9,051 nt of DNA from assembly GCA_002399025.1 (NCBI GenBank), contig DHCV01000037.1:1-9051 (forward strand), read 5' to 3'. The first letter of the stretch is position 1. Every line of letters begins with the position of its first letter. Of this stretch, positions 1 through 7,650 are shown in pieces. Source of the DNA: Bacteroidales bacterium UBA4893 (GTDB lineage Bacteria > Bacteroidota > Bacteroidia > Bacteroidales > P3). Both the position numbers and the translations under genes were made by a program. The notes below the pieces were generated by a model. The model saw only the letters and a list, made by a program, of their open reading frames with translations. It ran no database searches and was not told the DNA's origin.

Positions 1-786
1 AGTTGGATTTTGCAACGGTCTTGATATTGGCAAGAAATGTTTTGGTTTAAGAGGAATATTATCTTTTGAATACTCTGCTGGCTTACCATCTTTGGAGGAA
101 TATACTCTAAATAATGAGAAATCTCCTGTATGACGAGGCCACATCCAGTTGTCTGTGTCTGAACCAAACTTACCTATTGAGGAAGGAGGTGCTCCAACCA
201 TACGAACATCATTATATATTTCATAAACAAAGAGTATGTATTGGTTTCCATTAAACATTGTGGCAACTTGTGCAGTGTAGCCATTACCCTTTTCTGCCTC
301 ATCCTTAATTTTCTTGATATTATCTCTAACTATCTTTGAACGGGTTTCTTCCTTAGTCTCTTTTGTTACATCTTCAAGGACTTTTGAGGTTACATCTTCC
401 ATTCTAATAAAGAATTTGGCAGTTAGTCCAGGGCAAGGTAATTCCTCTTGTTTTGAATATGCCCAAAAACCATTCATCAAATAATCGTGTTCAACGGTTG
501 AATGCTCTTGAATTTGAGGATAACCACAGTGGTGATTTGTCAAAAGAAGACCTTCATTTGAGATAATTTCACCTGTACAACCTCTGCCAAATTGAACAAT
601 AGCATCTTTTAAAGAAGCTTGGTTAATGTCATAGATTTGTTTTGGAGTAAGTTTTAGTCCCTTAGCTTTCATATCTTTGTATGTTTGCTTATCTAAAAAC
701 ATTAGAAGCCACATACCCTCATCAGCTTTCGCAATTGGTGCAAAAGCAAATATTCCAATCATTAGGAATAGAATAATTTTTTTCAT
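1..786 (-). CDS. S46-family dipeptidyl-peptidase (DPP7/DPP11-like), N-terminal part, 3' end beyond the window
   Basis: The frame is open from the ATG at 784-786 to the left edge, giving 262 residues of a family usually around 700 long. Residues 1-21 form a signal peptide: MKK, a hydrophobic stretch, then an AKA cleavage site before DEGMW, so the mature enzyme is exported, probably to the periplasm. The S46 signatures are clear. GCTGEIIS is followed by GLLLTNHHCGY (His85/His86), which holds the catalytic histidine. DNWMWPRHTGDF at about 212-223 most likely supplies the catalytic aspartate (Asp222). The spacing between the two fits characterised family members. The catalytic serine and the residue that separates DPP7 (hydrophobic/aliphatic P1) from DPP11 (Asp/Glu P1) specificity lie outside the window, so no gene symbol is given. 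Family members release dipeptides from oligopeptides in amino-acid-fermenting Bacteroidota. The gene lies 24 bp downstream of mgsA on the same strand and has no promoter-like box of its own, so co-transcription is likely. Confidence 0.95.
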   Translation of the reverse strand, partial: MKKIILFLMIGIFAFAPIAKADEGMWLLMFLDKQTYKDMKAKGLKLTPKQIYDINQASLKDAIVQFGRGCTGEIISNEGLLLTNHHCGYPQIQEHSTVEHDYLMNGFWAYSKQEELPCPGLTAKFFIRMEDVTSKVLEDVTKETKEETRSKIVRDNIKKIKDEAEKGNGYTAQVATMFNGNQYILFVYEIYNDVRMVGAPPSSIGKFGSDTDNWMWPRHTGDFSLFRVYSSKDGKPAEYSKDNIPLKPKHFLPISRPLQNPT

Positions 787-810
787 CTTAATCTTTATTT
801 TATTATTATT

Positions 811-1290
811 TTACTTTATTTTTCTATTTGTATAGCTTTTGTAATCGTATATCTTCCTTTGATAGTCGTTATCTTCAAAGAGTTCGGAAGATATAATATA
901 GTCGGCTGTTGCTCTATTTGATGCTGTTGGGATATTGTACATTACAGCAATTCTTAATAGTGCTTTCACATCCACATCATGAGGGTGTTGTGACATTGGG
1001 TCCCAAAAGAAAAACAATAAATCTATCTTATTTTCACATATCATTGCTCCCAATTGTTGGTCTCCTCCGAGTGGTCCTGATTTTAGTTTGCTTACTGTTA
1101 TATATTCTCTTGAATTTGTAGAAATCCCTTTATTTATTTCCTCTTCAACCATCCTGCCTGTGGTTCCTGTGCTGACAATCTTATGCTTAGAGAGTTTCTT
1201 TTTGTTGAAAGCTACCCATTCTGCTAAATCTTTCTTACACTCATCATGTGCAACTAGTGCTATTGTATAATTATTTTCTTTCTTATCCAT
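811..1290 (-). CDS. mgsA: methylglyoxal synthase
   Basis: Methylglyoxal synthase (EC 4.2.3.3) converts dihydroxyacetone phosphate to methylglyoxal and phosphate in the cytosol, a bypass of lower glycolysis that recycles phosphate. The 159-residue protein is complete and close to the usual 130-155. Motifs in order are ALVAHDECK (His15, Asp16), the phosphate-binding TGTTG (41-45), SGPLGGDQQLGA with the catalytic aspartate Asp77 (equivalent to E. coli Asp71), FFFWDPM, and HPHDVDVKALLR with His104 and Asp107 (E. coli His98 and Asp101), then NIPTASNRATADYI. About ten extra residues between TGTTG and SGPLGG, compared with the E. coli enzyme, match what I recall of Bacteroidota homologues. The C-terminus is Lys/Arg/Tyr-rich. 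The start is 6 bp after the tamB stop, with only A/T-rich sequence in front and no Shine-Dalgarno, so it is probably translated from the tamB transcript. Confidence 0.97.
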   Translation of the reverse strand: MDKKENNYTIALVAHDECKKDLAEWVAFNKKKLSKHKIVSTGTTGRMVEEEINKGISTNSREYITVSKLKSGPLGGDQQLGAMICENKIDLLFFFWDPMSQHPHDVDVKALLRIAVMYNIPTASNRATADYIISSELFEDNDYQRKIYDYKSYTNRKIK

Positions 1291-1296
1291 ATTTGT

Positions 1297-4200
1297 TTAT
1301 TTTAATACTTTTGAACGTTCTTTCTTAGATTTGAATATGTCTGCAAAACTATCATATTCTTTCTTATATGTTATACCCAAACCTTGTGTGTAAGGGCTTA
1401 TATTATATTTAGTGAAGTCGTTTGCGTTGGATTTATTAAATACTTTAAAGCGAAAAGCGTCAGTAAACTTATATTCTGCTTTAATATCTCCAATAAAGGT
1501 TGAGGCTGCCTCCGCTTGTTCTCTGGTCTTACCTCCAATAACTGAGTTTGCCTCAATCTCCCACCTGCCAATACTTTTAGAGAAATTAATATCAAACTGA
1601 TCGGACACTATTTCAGTTCCAGGTGTGTAGTTAACACCAACATCAACAAAGGTTATCATATTAGTTATTATACCTGCCATTTGTCCGAATGCTAATTCAA
1701 ATGCAGATGAAGAGAAATTTCCCCCTGTGGTGCTATTCTCAATTGTTCCAGCACTTGCATAAAACTGTCTTGAAAGCAATAGTGAAACCGTCTGTTCAAT
1801 CATTTGTTTTTCATCGTTCCTATCTATATGCATAAATAATTCGTCGATTGTTTGCTGATCGGTATTAGGAAGACGAATATCAAATTTTGGTATAGGATTC
1901 ATCATATTTCCAGTAAGCAAAATCACGCTATTTACATCTACTTGCTTACTATATTTGGCTGCTCCAAGAATTGGGGCAAGTGATGCTTTGGTCTTATAGA
2001 CAGCAGCAACATCGAGATAAGCATTGGTTGGATCTCCATTAAACTGTATTGTGCCACCTTGTTCTAACACAAAGGTTTTATCTATTAAATTAATGATAGA
2101 CATTCCAAAGGTCCCATTATCAATATTTACAAGCCCATACATATTGAACGTTCCCTTATTATTAATCTCTATCTTCATATCACCCTCTCCTGATGCCACA
2201 AGATTTCCTGCAATCTGCGAAAAATTCAAAGGCATTGAAATAACAGCATCAGGCGTAACTTCCAAATCTACCCTAACATTCAAGTCCATATTATTTTGGG
2301 TTACGTTACTTAAAAAAGAAAGGGAATCAATATTTTTGTTATCAAATGATGTAAATTTTATAAACGAATGGTCAGAAACAGAGGTCTTACTTGAAATTGG
2401 GATAACTAATTTTGTCCCTTTTTCGGTTTTAGCCTTTACATTTATATCTAATGTTGTTAAGTCTCCCAAAATGGATGCTTGTGCTGAAACAAAGGCTTGA
2501 CCATAATACATTTGATCGGAAGAAGCATCAGTATTAAGAATCTTTATCTTTTCGGCCTGTGCTTGAAGGTTGAGATAATAATCCACAAATTTATCATGTA
2601 TTATTGTTCCCACAATATTTAACTTGTTTTTCTGCTCGTCGGTTAGAAGAAAATTATTAAGAATGAATTTATTATTATCGAGGTTTATGGTGTCGGAGAA
2701 ATAATACTTAGTGTTAATCATATTGATTTTCAATGCTCCTTCATTACAAATTAAGTCTCCCCTAATATCAGGTTGATCAAATGTTCCTCTAATCTTAATA
2801 TCATTTGCACTCAAAAACCCTTGTGTTTCGGAGGCAAAGCTTGAAATAAATTTATCAATAACTTTCAGGTCAAAGTTTTGAAGGCTTAAATTCAGATTAA
2901 AATTATTGGTTTTGCTTTCGGGGTAAATTAAACCCTTTATTGAAAGTGGAGTATTTTGCTTTCCTTCATTACCCTTATAGAGAATTTTAACATCCACCAA
3001 AAACTCTTCATAAGCCAAAGTATTACTTATGTTTAGCTCTGTGAACCCTAAAAGATTATTATTTATTGCAAGACTATCAATAATCAAGTTGGAAGTAAAG
3101 AATGGTTTTGCAAAAAGACTCTGGAATGTAATATTTCTATTAATCTTGCCCCCTAACTCAATTCCAGCATCCTTCAAGAAAGGATTAATAAATTGCAGAT
3201 TAACATTCTTAAAATCAACCTCAACCCTATCAGTACTCTTATCAGAAGCAATACCATTAATAATAATACTCTCATTTGGTCTATTGAGCGAAAGATTAAG
3301 AACAGCCAACTGCTCACCATTAAAACTGAGGATATTATCATTATTTATCCTTACATGCCTTCCCAAAAGTTCCAATTCGGAGTTTTCAAATTCTCCTTGA
3401 ATATAATCATCAGATATTAAAGACTTGAAATTCAAATTACCAGATGTTCTATTTTGAGAAAGGTTATCAGAAAATTTCAGACCAAAATCGAGTTTTGAAT
3501 TATTCGAAAATATATCCAATGCAAGATTCTTTAATGCTAAACTATCAGTTATTTGATATTTTGAAGTATTCATCAAAACATTAAGAATATCATTTTTTGC
3601 CCTTGCATCCAAATCAATATCTTCAAGATTAAGTCCCATACCTTTGAATTTGTTGGCACTTGCATGAAGGATAATCTTTTGAGAAGGGTTAATATAGCCT
3701 TTTAGAGTGGTGTTATTACTTAATTCTATTTCGGGGGCAAACAGAGTGAAGATAGGTTTAGGGTTTTTTAATACAGCATTATATGTTATATCTGTTTTTA
3801 TCTGATAGTTTGGGTCAAACAAGGTATCTATAACCCTTTCCTCTTCTGGTTTGAGGAAGTTGAGATTTGGAATATATCTTTTCATTATCCAAGCAATATC
3901 CTGCCCTAAGGTATCAAAAGAGTATTTCCCTTCCATATAGAAATCTATCAAGTCAGAATAAAGTGTAAGTATGTTATTTCCATTTTCATAAGAACTCATT
4001 TGAGCACTAAAATTCTTTATCTCAAATGCATTTGTGTCCTGAATCTTAAAATTCAAATCCTCAATCCTTAAATTACCACTCATCTTATTTAGACCCAAAT
4101 CTTGAATATCAGCAATAATTTTCCCAGATATGCAAGTTGTGCTGTCGGCAAATTTATAGAGGTTTAGTTTATATAGGTCGGCATGTTTTATATCTGCATC

Positions 4201-5793
4201 CACATAGAGGGTTTTCTGCTTACCAATGTAAAACTCCGAATATGCATTAAGATTAGCATCATCATCGTTAATTGCTAACTGAGCCGTAATCTCCTTATTC
4301 TTCATCTCACCATCCACAAAAACAGAATCATAATTAACTCCCTTAACATTCAAATCTTTTAGGTTAGCAAGCAATTTTGCCTCCATAGTTTCAATATCAG
4401 TTCCCTTAACTTCTGCCTTAGCATTTAGTTGAGTGGTCTTCAACCAATCCATATCCAAAAGATACCCAACATCAAATTGGTTTGAAACAATATCTGCATA
4501 GTAGGTTGTAACGTCTTGGTTCGTAATCGAACTCCCAACAATATCAATATCCCCAATCTCAGTATTGACAATGGCTGAGGCATCAAAATTATTTATTAAC
4601 CCAACAAAATGAGCGTTCAAATTAATCATACCAAGCTTAGAAACCATTGGAGGAATTGGCAGATTCTCCAAAAGTTCACCTAATTGCATTGATTTATAGT
4701 CTTGATAGGAAGTTTGAATTGTTTGAGCCTCCAAATCATAAATTGTACTGTCAGGATTTGGTAGTCCAATAATCTTTCCCTTTGCTCTCACAACTGTTTC
4801 TCTTGCGGTTATTAGTTCAAGGTCATCACATTCCAAATTAGAAACTGTCCCCCTAAACTTTCCGCTAACATTTGCCTTTTGTTCAAATCCCCTAATTACC
4901 TCAGCCCAATATGTAGCGTCTTTCATTCCTGCAATACTTCCTTTCTTAATCTCACCAACACAATAGACAGAATCAATAAATTTTGAATAGGTTTTCCAAG
5001 TTGCAGTTTTCATTGAAGCATCAAAATATAAATCCGAATTTAGGGTTCTCAAATTGGCATCCTTCGCTATTATTGACTTCGGAGAAACAGTAAACTTCCC
5101 TGATATATTCGTAACTTCAAGCCCAGAGACTTCTTTGGCAACAAAATTATTTATCTTGACATTTATGGAATCTTTAATTACAGAAACATCCTCAATATCA
5201 GCACTAATATTTCCATAACGCATATTATTTATAGCAACCATATCCTGAGGATATACATCCTTGTTGTCAAGCAAACGAAGAGAAAAACTAACATCTTTTA
5301 ATCTAACACGATTTACAGATACTACAAAGGGTTTTGATGCAGTCTTTTTGACTTTCTTTGGCTTGTCGCTCTTAAAATAGTCAATTATAAATCCAAAATT
5401 CAAACCTTCCTCCCCAACTTCAAGATTAAAAGTAGTATTCTCAACCTTAACCGAGCTGACATCTATCCCATTTGAAGTAGGCAAACGCAATAACTTGGCA
5501 GAAATATTATCGGCATAGAGGATTGTGTCCCCTTTTTGGCTTGCTAAATAGACATCCTTCAAATTAACTCCATCAAAGATATTAATACTAATTGCACCTA
5601 TCCTAAAATCAGTATTCCACTCTTTGGAGAAAAAATCCGATGCCTTTGCTGCCAAAATTGACTGCATTATGGAAGTATTGAGAAAAGCAATGAAAAAATA
5701 AACCAATATAAAAGCCGTTAATAGTGAGTAACTAATAACTTTTAGAATAAGCTTTAAATATCTTTTTTTAGGTTTTTGTTTATCTATTTTCAT
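1297..5793 (-). CDS. tamB: TamB-like translocation/assembly module protein (DUF490 C-terminal domain)
   Basis: This 1498-residue inner-membrane-anchored periplasmic protein is of the TamB type, in the AsmA-like/bridge-like lipid-transfer superfamily. Members span the periplasm as a long beta-groove and act in outer-membrane protein assembly and phospholipid transport. A basic N-terminus (KPKKRYLK) precedes one transmembrane helix at about residues 15-38. Next comes the typical start of the groove (about 50-90, WNTDFRIGAISI and GVNLKDVYL), then over 1000 residues of repetitive beta-strand sequence. The DUF490/TamB domain fills roughly the last 300 residues, with the signature FNGDPTNAYLDVAAVY near 1245-1260, the motif LLTGNMMNPIPKFDIRLPN, and a beta-rich end resembling an outer-membrane anchor. 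The length is normal for Bacteroidota. The start is the ATG at 5791-5793. It is divergent from tsaD, an arrangement I recall from other Bacteroidota, and heads the mgsA-S46 run. Open frames on the opposite strand inside it carry no recognisable domain. Confidence 0.95.
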   Translation of the reverse strand: MKIDKQKPKKRYLKLILKVISYSLLTAFILVYFFIAFLNTSIMQSILAAKASDFFSKEWNTDFRIGAISINIFDGVNLKDVYLASQKGDTILYADNISAKLLRLPTSNGIDVSSVKVENTTFNLEVGEEGLNFGFIIDYFKSDKPKKVKKTASKPFVVSVNRVRLKDVSFSLRLLDNKDVYPQDMVAINNMRYGNISADIEDVSVIKDSINVKINNFVAKEVSGLEVTNISGKFTVSPKSIIAKDANLRTLNSDLYFDASMKTATWKTYSKFIDSVYCVGEIKKGSIAGMKDATYWAEVIRGFEQKANVSGKFRGTVSNLECDDLELITARETVVRAKGKIIGLPNPDSTIYDLEAQTIQTSYQDYKSMQLGELLENLPIPPMVSKLGMINLNAHFVGLINNFDASAIVNTEIGDIDIVGSSITNQDVTTYYADIVSNQFDVGYLLDMDWLKTTQLNAKAEVKGTDIETMEAKLLANLKDLNVKGVNYDSVFVDGEMKNKEITAQLAINDDDANLNAYSEFYIGKQKTLYVDADIKHADLYKLNLYKFADSTTCISGKIIADIQDLGLNKMSGNLRIEDLNFKIQDTNAFEIKNFSAQMSSYENGNNILTLYSDLIDFYMEGKYSFDTLGQDIAWIMKRYIPNLNFLKPEEERVIDTLFDPNYQIKTDITYNAVLKNPKPIFTLFAPEIELSNNTTLKGYINPSQKIILHASANKFKGMGLNLEDIDLDARAKNDILNVLMNTSKYQITDSLALKNLALDIFSNNSKLDFGLKFSDNLSQNRTSGNLNFKSLISDDYIQGEFENSELELLGRHVRINNDNILSFNGEQLAVLNLSLNRPNESIIINGIASDKSTDRVEVDFKNVNLQFINPFLKDAGIELGGKINRNITFQSLFAKPFFTSNLIIDSLAINNNLLGFTELNISNTLAYEEFLVDVKILYKGNEGKQNTPLSIKGLIYPESKTNNFNLNLSLQNFDLKVIDKFISSFASETQGFLSANDIKIRGTFDQPDIRGDLICNEGALKINMINTKYYFSDTINLDNNKFILNNFLLTDEQKNKLNIVGTIIHDKFVDYYLNLQAQAEKIKILNTDASSDQMYYGQAFVSAQASILGDLTTLDINVKAKTEKGTKLVIPISSKTSVSDHSFIKFTSFDNKNIDSLSFLSNVTQNNMDLNVRVDLEVTPDAVISMPLNFSQIAGNLVASGEGDMKIEINNKGTFNMYGLVNIDNGTFGMSIINLIDKTFVLEQGGTIQFNGDPTNAYLDVAAVYKTKASLAPILGAAKYSKQVDVNSVILLTGNMMNPIPKFDIRLPNTDQQTIDELFMHIDRNDEKQMIEQTVSLLLSRQFYASAGTIENSTTGGNFSSSAFELAFGQMAGIITNMITFVDVGVNYTPGTEIVSDQFDINFSKSIGRWEIEANSVIGGKTREQAEAASTFIGDIKAEYKFTDAFRFKVFNKSNANDFTKYNISPYTQGLGITYKKEYDSFADIFKSKKERSKVLK

Positions 5794-5809
5794 TACTTTT
5801 GCAAATATA
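5794..5809. promoter_or_regulatory. overlapping divergent -7 boxes for tamB (-) and tsaD (+)
   Basis: The Bacteroidota sigma factor recognises a -7 element TAnnTTTG. On the plus strand TACTTTTGC starts at 5794, and on the minus strand TATATTTGC starts at 5809. They overlap head to head through the palindrome TTTGCAAA (5798-5805). The minus-strand box ends 8 bp before the tamB ATG, so a transcript from it would have almost no 5' leader. The plus-strand box would give tsaD a leader of about 100 nt that includes the repeat tract. I do not see a well-spaced TTTG -33 element for either. The nearest on the plus strand, at 5775-5778, leaves a 15-bp spacer, shorter than usual. The assignment rests on consensus match and position only. 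Confidence 0.5.
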
Positions 5810-5863
5810 TTACTTTATTTTGCATTATAATGTTACACGCGAGCAAATAATTTAAAATTTTTC

Positions 5864-5911
5864 AAACAACTAAACGATTAAACAACTAAACAAAAAACAA
5901 AAAACAAAAAA
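5864..5911 (+). repeat. short tandem repeat tract abutting the tsaD start codon
   Basis: A perfect 12-bp direct repeat AAACAACTAAAC occurs at 5864-5875 and 5880-5891 (16-bp period). It runs into three perfect tandem heptamers CAAAAAA at 5891-5897, 5898-5904 and 5905-5911. The last heptamer ends one base before the tsaD ATG. The tract has no Shine-Dalgarno motif but is A-rich, which favours translation initiation in Bacteroidota. Copy-number change by slippage would alter the leader length, not the reading frame. Confidence 0.8.
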
Positions 5912-6916
5912 ATGTCCTATATATTAGCAATTGAATCTTCATGTGATGACACCTCAGCAGCTGTAATTAATGATAATCAAATACTTTCAAACATTATTGC
6001 ATCTCAAAAGATTCATGAAAAATACGGAGGAGTTGTTCCTGAATTAGCATCAAGAGCCCACCAACAAAACATTATCCCTGTTGTTGATACAGCCATTAAG
6101 GAAGCTGGTATAAGTAAAGATGACCTCTCAGCCATTGCTTTCACTCGTGGACCTGGACTCTTGGGTTCATTGCTTGTGGGAGTAAGTTTTGCCAAAAGTT
6201 TAGCAATGGCACTCAACATCCCACTAATTGACGTAAATCATTTAGAAGCACATGTATTAGCACATTTCATAAAAGATAGTGATGAAACAAAATCACCCTC
6301 ATTTCCTTTTCTATGTCTATTAGTTAGCGGTGGAAACACTCAAATCATATACGTTAAGTCCCCCTACGAAATGGAGATAATTGGCAAGACAATTGATGAT
6401 GCAGCAGGAGAAACCTTCGATAAGGTTGCTAAAATCCTATCTCTTCCCTATCCAGGAGGACCACATATTGACCGATTAGCAAAAGAAGGAAATATAAATG
6501 CTTTAAAAATTGCAGAATCCAATATGCCTAACTACGATTATAGCTTTTCGGGGGTTAAGACAAGCATACTCTACACACTTAGAGACCACTTAAAAGAAAA
6601 CCCTAACTATTTGGAAGAAAACCTAAACAATATTTGTGCTTCTGTTCAACATAGAGTTGTAACCATGCTTTTAAAGAAATTGGAAAAAGCAGCCAAAGAC
6701 CTAAAAGTTAAAGACATTGCAATTGCAGGAGGAGTTTCAGCAAATTCCTATCTAAGAGAAAAACTAATTGAACTTGGCACGAAACATCATTGGGGAGTTT
6801 TTATTCCACCTTTCCAATACACCACCGACAATGCAGCAATGGTTGCCATAGCAGGATACTATAAGTTTTTGAAAAAAGACTTTGCTACATTAGACAAAAC
6901 AGCATTCACTCGTTAA
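5912..6916 (+). CDS. tsaD: tRNA N6-adenosine threonylcarbamoyltransferase, TsaD
   Basis: TsaD (Kae1/Qri7/YgjD family) transfers the threonylcarbamoyl group from threonylcarbamoyl-AMP to A37 of ANN-decoding tRNAs, making t6A, together with TsaB and TsaE. The 334-residue protein is full length. It shows the ASKHA fold signatures: ILAIESSCDDTSAAV at the N-terminus, GGVVPELASRAH (39-50), and FTRGPGLLGSLLVG (77-90). The metal-binding histidines are His110 and His114 in NHLEAH (E. coli His111/His115). LVSGGNTQ forms the nucleotide loop, followed by TIDDAAGETFDKVAK, PGGPHID and YSFSGVKTS. IAGGVSANSYLR and TTDNAAMVA near the end include the metal-ligand aspartate, about 306. No key residue is missing. 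The start is supported by the exact family N-terminus. The gene is first in a plus-strand pair with aroK and is read away from tamB. Confidence 0.98.
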   Translation: MSYILAIESSCDDTSAAVINDNQILSNIIASQKIHEKYGGVVPELASRAHQQNIIPVVDTAIKEAGISKDDLSAIAFTRGPGLLGSLLVGVSFAKSLAMALNIPLIDVNHLEAHVLAHFIKDSDETKSPSFPFLCLLVSGGNTQIIYVKSPYEMEIIGKTIDDAAGETFDKVAKILSLPYPGGPHIDRLAKEGNINALKIAESNMPNYDYSFSGVKTSILYTLRDHLKENPNYLEENLNNICASVQHRVVTMLLKKLEKAAKDLKVKDIAIAGGVSANSYLREKLIELGTKHHWGVFIPPFQYTTDNAAMVAIAGYYKFLKKDFATLDKTAFTR

Positions 6917-6930
6917 AAAAAAGAAAGAGA

Positions 6931-7440
6931 ATGAGGATATTTCTAATTGGATTTATGTTTAGTGGTAAAAGCACAGTTGGGAAGAAACTTGCCTCAATAA
7001 TGAATTACAATTTCATTGATACAGACAAATACTTTGAAGAGAAATACAAAATCTCTATTTTTGACTTCTTTGAAAAGTTTGGAGAAGAAATGTTTCGCAA
7101 ATTTGAACACGAAATCCTTAAAGAGTTAGTTGTAAAAGATAACGTTATAATTTCCACAGGAGGAGGATTACCCTGCTTTAATGAAAATATGGACATAATA
7201 AACAAAGAAGGAATTTCCATTTACTTAGAAATGCCCTACAATGCAATAATAAACCGTCAAAAAAACTCTAAACAAAAACGCCCACTACTAAAAAATAAAA
7301 CCCAAGAAGAAATAGAGACCTACCTCTTAGACCTACTAACAAAAAGAGAACCCATTTACCAAAAATCAAAAATCACAATTGACGCACAAAATATAGATTT
7401 CTATTCCCTAAAAGAAACCATAGAAAGCTATTCTAAATAA
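6931..7440 (+). CDS. aroK: shikimate kinase
   Basis: Shikimate kinase phosphorylates the 3-hydroxyl of shikimate with ATP, the fifth step of the chorismate pathway, in the cytosol. The 169-residue protein is normal length. The P-loop is GFMFSGKST (7-15), with Phe10 where Gly is common, and Lys13/Ser14/Thr15 intact. Shikimate-binding residues are Asp32 in FIDTDKYFE, Arg56 in GEEMFRKFE, the glycine triplet in STGGGLPCF (77-79), and Arg139 in KREPIY. The lid arginine is Arg117 in KRPLL. The start lies 14 bp after the tsaD stop, in purine-rich sequence (AAGAAAGAGA), consistent with co-transcription with tsaD. Lysines are nearly all AAA (about 19 of 21 by hand count), the AT-driven usage expected of a modestly expressed gene. 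No clear intrinsic terminator follows. The palindrome at 7467-7490 lacks a T tract. Confidence 0.95.
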   Translation: MRIFLIGFMFSGKSTVGKKLASIMNYNFIDTDKYFEEKYKISIFDFFEKFGEEMFRKFEHEILKELVVKDNVIISTGGGLPCFNENMDIINKEGISIYLEMPYNAIINRQKNSKQKRPLLKNKTQEEIETYLLDLLTKREPIYQKSKITIDAQNIDFYSLKETIESYSK

Positions 7441-7466
7441 CGCTCTATTTAGTACCAATTTATGTT

Positions 7467-7490
7467 GTGCGGGATTTCCGAATCACACAC
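7467..7490 (+). repeat. palindromic unit A (left end of the element)
   Basis: GTGCGGGATT and AATCACACAC form a 10-bp stem with two mismatches around a TCCG loop. This is the inverted counterpart of the unit at 7627-7650. It follows aroK by 26 bp but has no trailing T tract, so it is a poor intrinsic terminator. Confidence 0.75.
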
Positions 7491-7503
7491 TTCCTTATTA
7501 TTA

Positions 7504-7516
7504 GGATATGTTATCC
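7504..7516. repeat. palindromic unit GGATA-TGT-TATCC, first copy
   Basis: This is a perfect 5-bp inverted repeat around TGT. The 12-mer GATATGTTATCC within it (7505-7516) recurs exactly at 7561-7572, 56 bp further on. Confidence 0.75.
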
Positions 7517-7523
7517 GACTTAC

Positions 7524-7558
7524 ATTAACCATTAACAATTAATCAGTAACTATTAACT
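7524..7558. repeat. degenerate heptamer array, five units of ATTAACn type
   Basis: Five consecutive 7-mers are ATTAACC, ATTAACA, ATTAATC, AGTAACT and ATTAACT. The period is exact, but units differ at one to three positions. The array fills most of the space between the two GATATGTTATCC copies. No function is evident. Confidence 0.6.
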
Positions 7559-7560
7559 AA

Positions 7561-7572
7561 GATATGTTATCC
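7561..7572. repeat. GATATGTTATCC, second copy
   Basis: This is an exact 12-bp direct repeat of 7505-7516. It keeps the GATA-TGT-TATC palindrome, while the outermost G-C pair of the first copy is lost (A in place of G). Confidence 0.75.
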
Positions 7573-7600
7573 TTTTGATTATTCTTAAAAATGAAATAAC

Positions 7601-7613
7601 GGATTGAAAATCC
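7601..7613. repeat. palindromic unit GGATT-GAA-AATCC
   Basis: This is a perfect 5-bp inverted repeat with a 3-base loop, 13 bp before the right-end palindrome. It shares the GGATT/AATCC core with the end units, so it may be a degenerate relative of them. Confidence 0.6.
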
Positions 7614-7626
7614 TTATAGTAATATA

Positions 7627-7650
7627 GTGCGGGATTCGGAAATCCCACAC
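7627..7650 (-). repeat. palindromic unit E (right end of the element)
   Basis: GTGCGGGATT and AATCCCACAC form a 10-bp stem with one mismatch around a CGGA loop, the reverse complement of the TCCG loop in the left unit. The reverse complement matches the left unit at 21 of 24 positions. It happens to be open in the valS frame, so a GTG at 7627 can be read as a start, but the residues it encodes (about 1-9) have no likeness to ValS. Confidence 0.75.

Noticed and set aside
1087..1168. A ten-residue insertion in MgsA between TGTTG and SGPLGG as an oddity
   Set aside because: As far as I recall, Bacteroidota methylglyoxal synthases commonly have a longer segment here than E. coli, so it is normal for the lineage.
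2024..2500. Plus-strand open frame of 158 codons opposite tamB, with others near 3029-3420 and 1412-1600
   Set aside because: They lie within the well-supported tamB coding sequence, show no domain or signal, and have the unusual composition expected of an antisense shadow.
5826..5831. TATAAT as a sigma-70 -10 box for tsaD
   Set aside because: No TTGACA-like element lies 16-18 bp upstream, and the primary sigma factor of this phylum uses TAnnTTTG. ATTATAAT-type strings are frequent by chance in such AT-rich DNA.
7467..7490. Intrinsic terminator for the tsaD-aroK transcript
   Set aside because: The stem has two mismatches and is followed by TTCCTTATTA, not a T tract, and an inverted copy exists at 7627-7650, so a repeat unit is the better reading.
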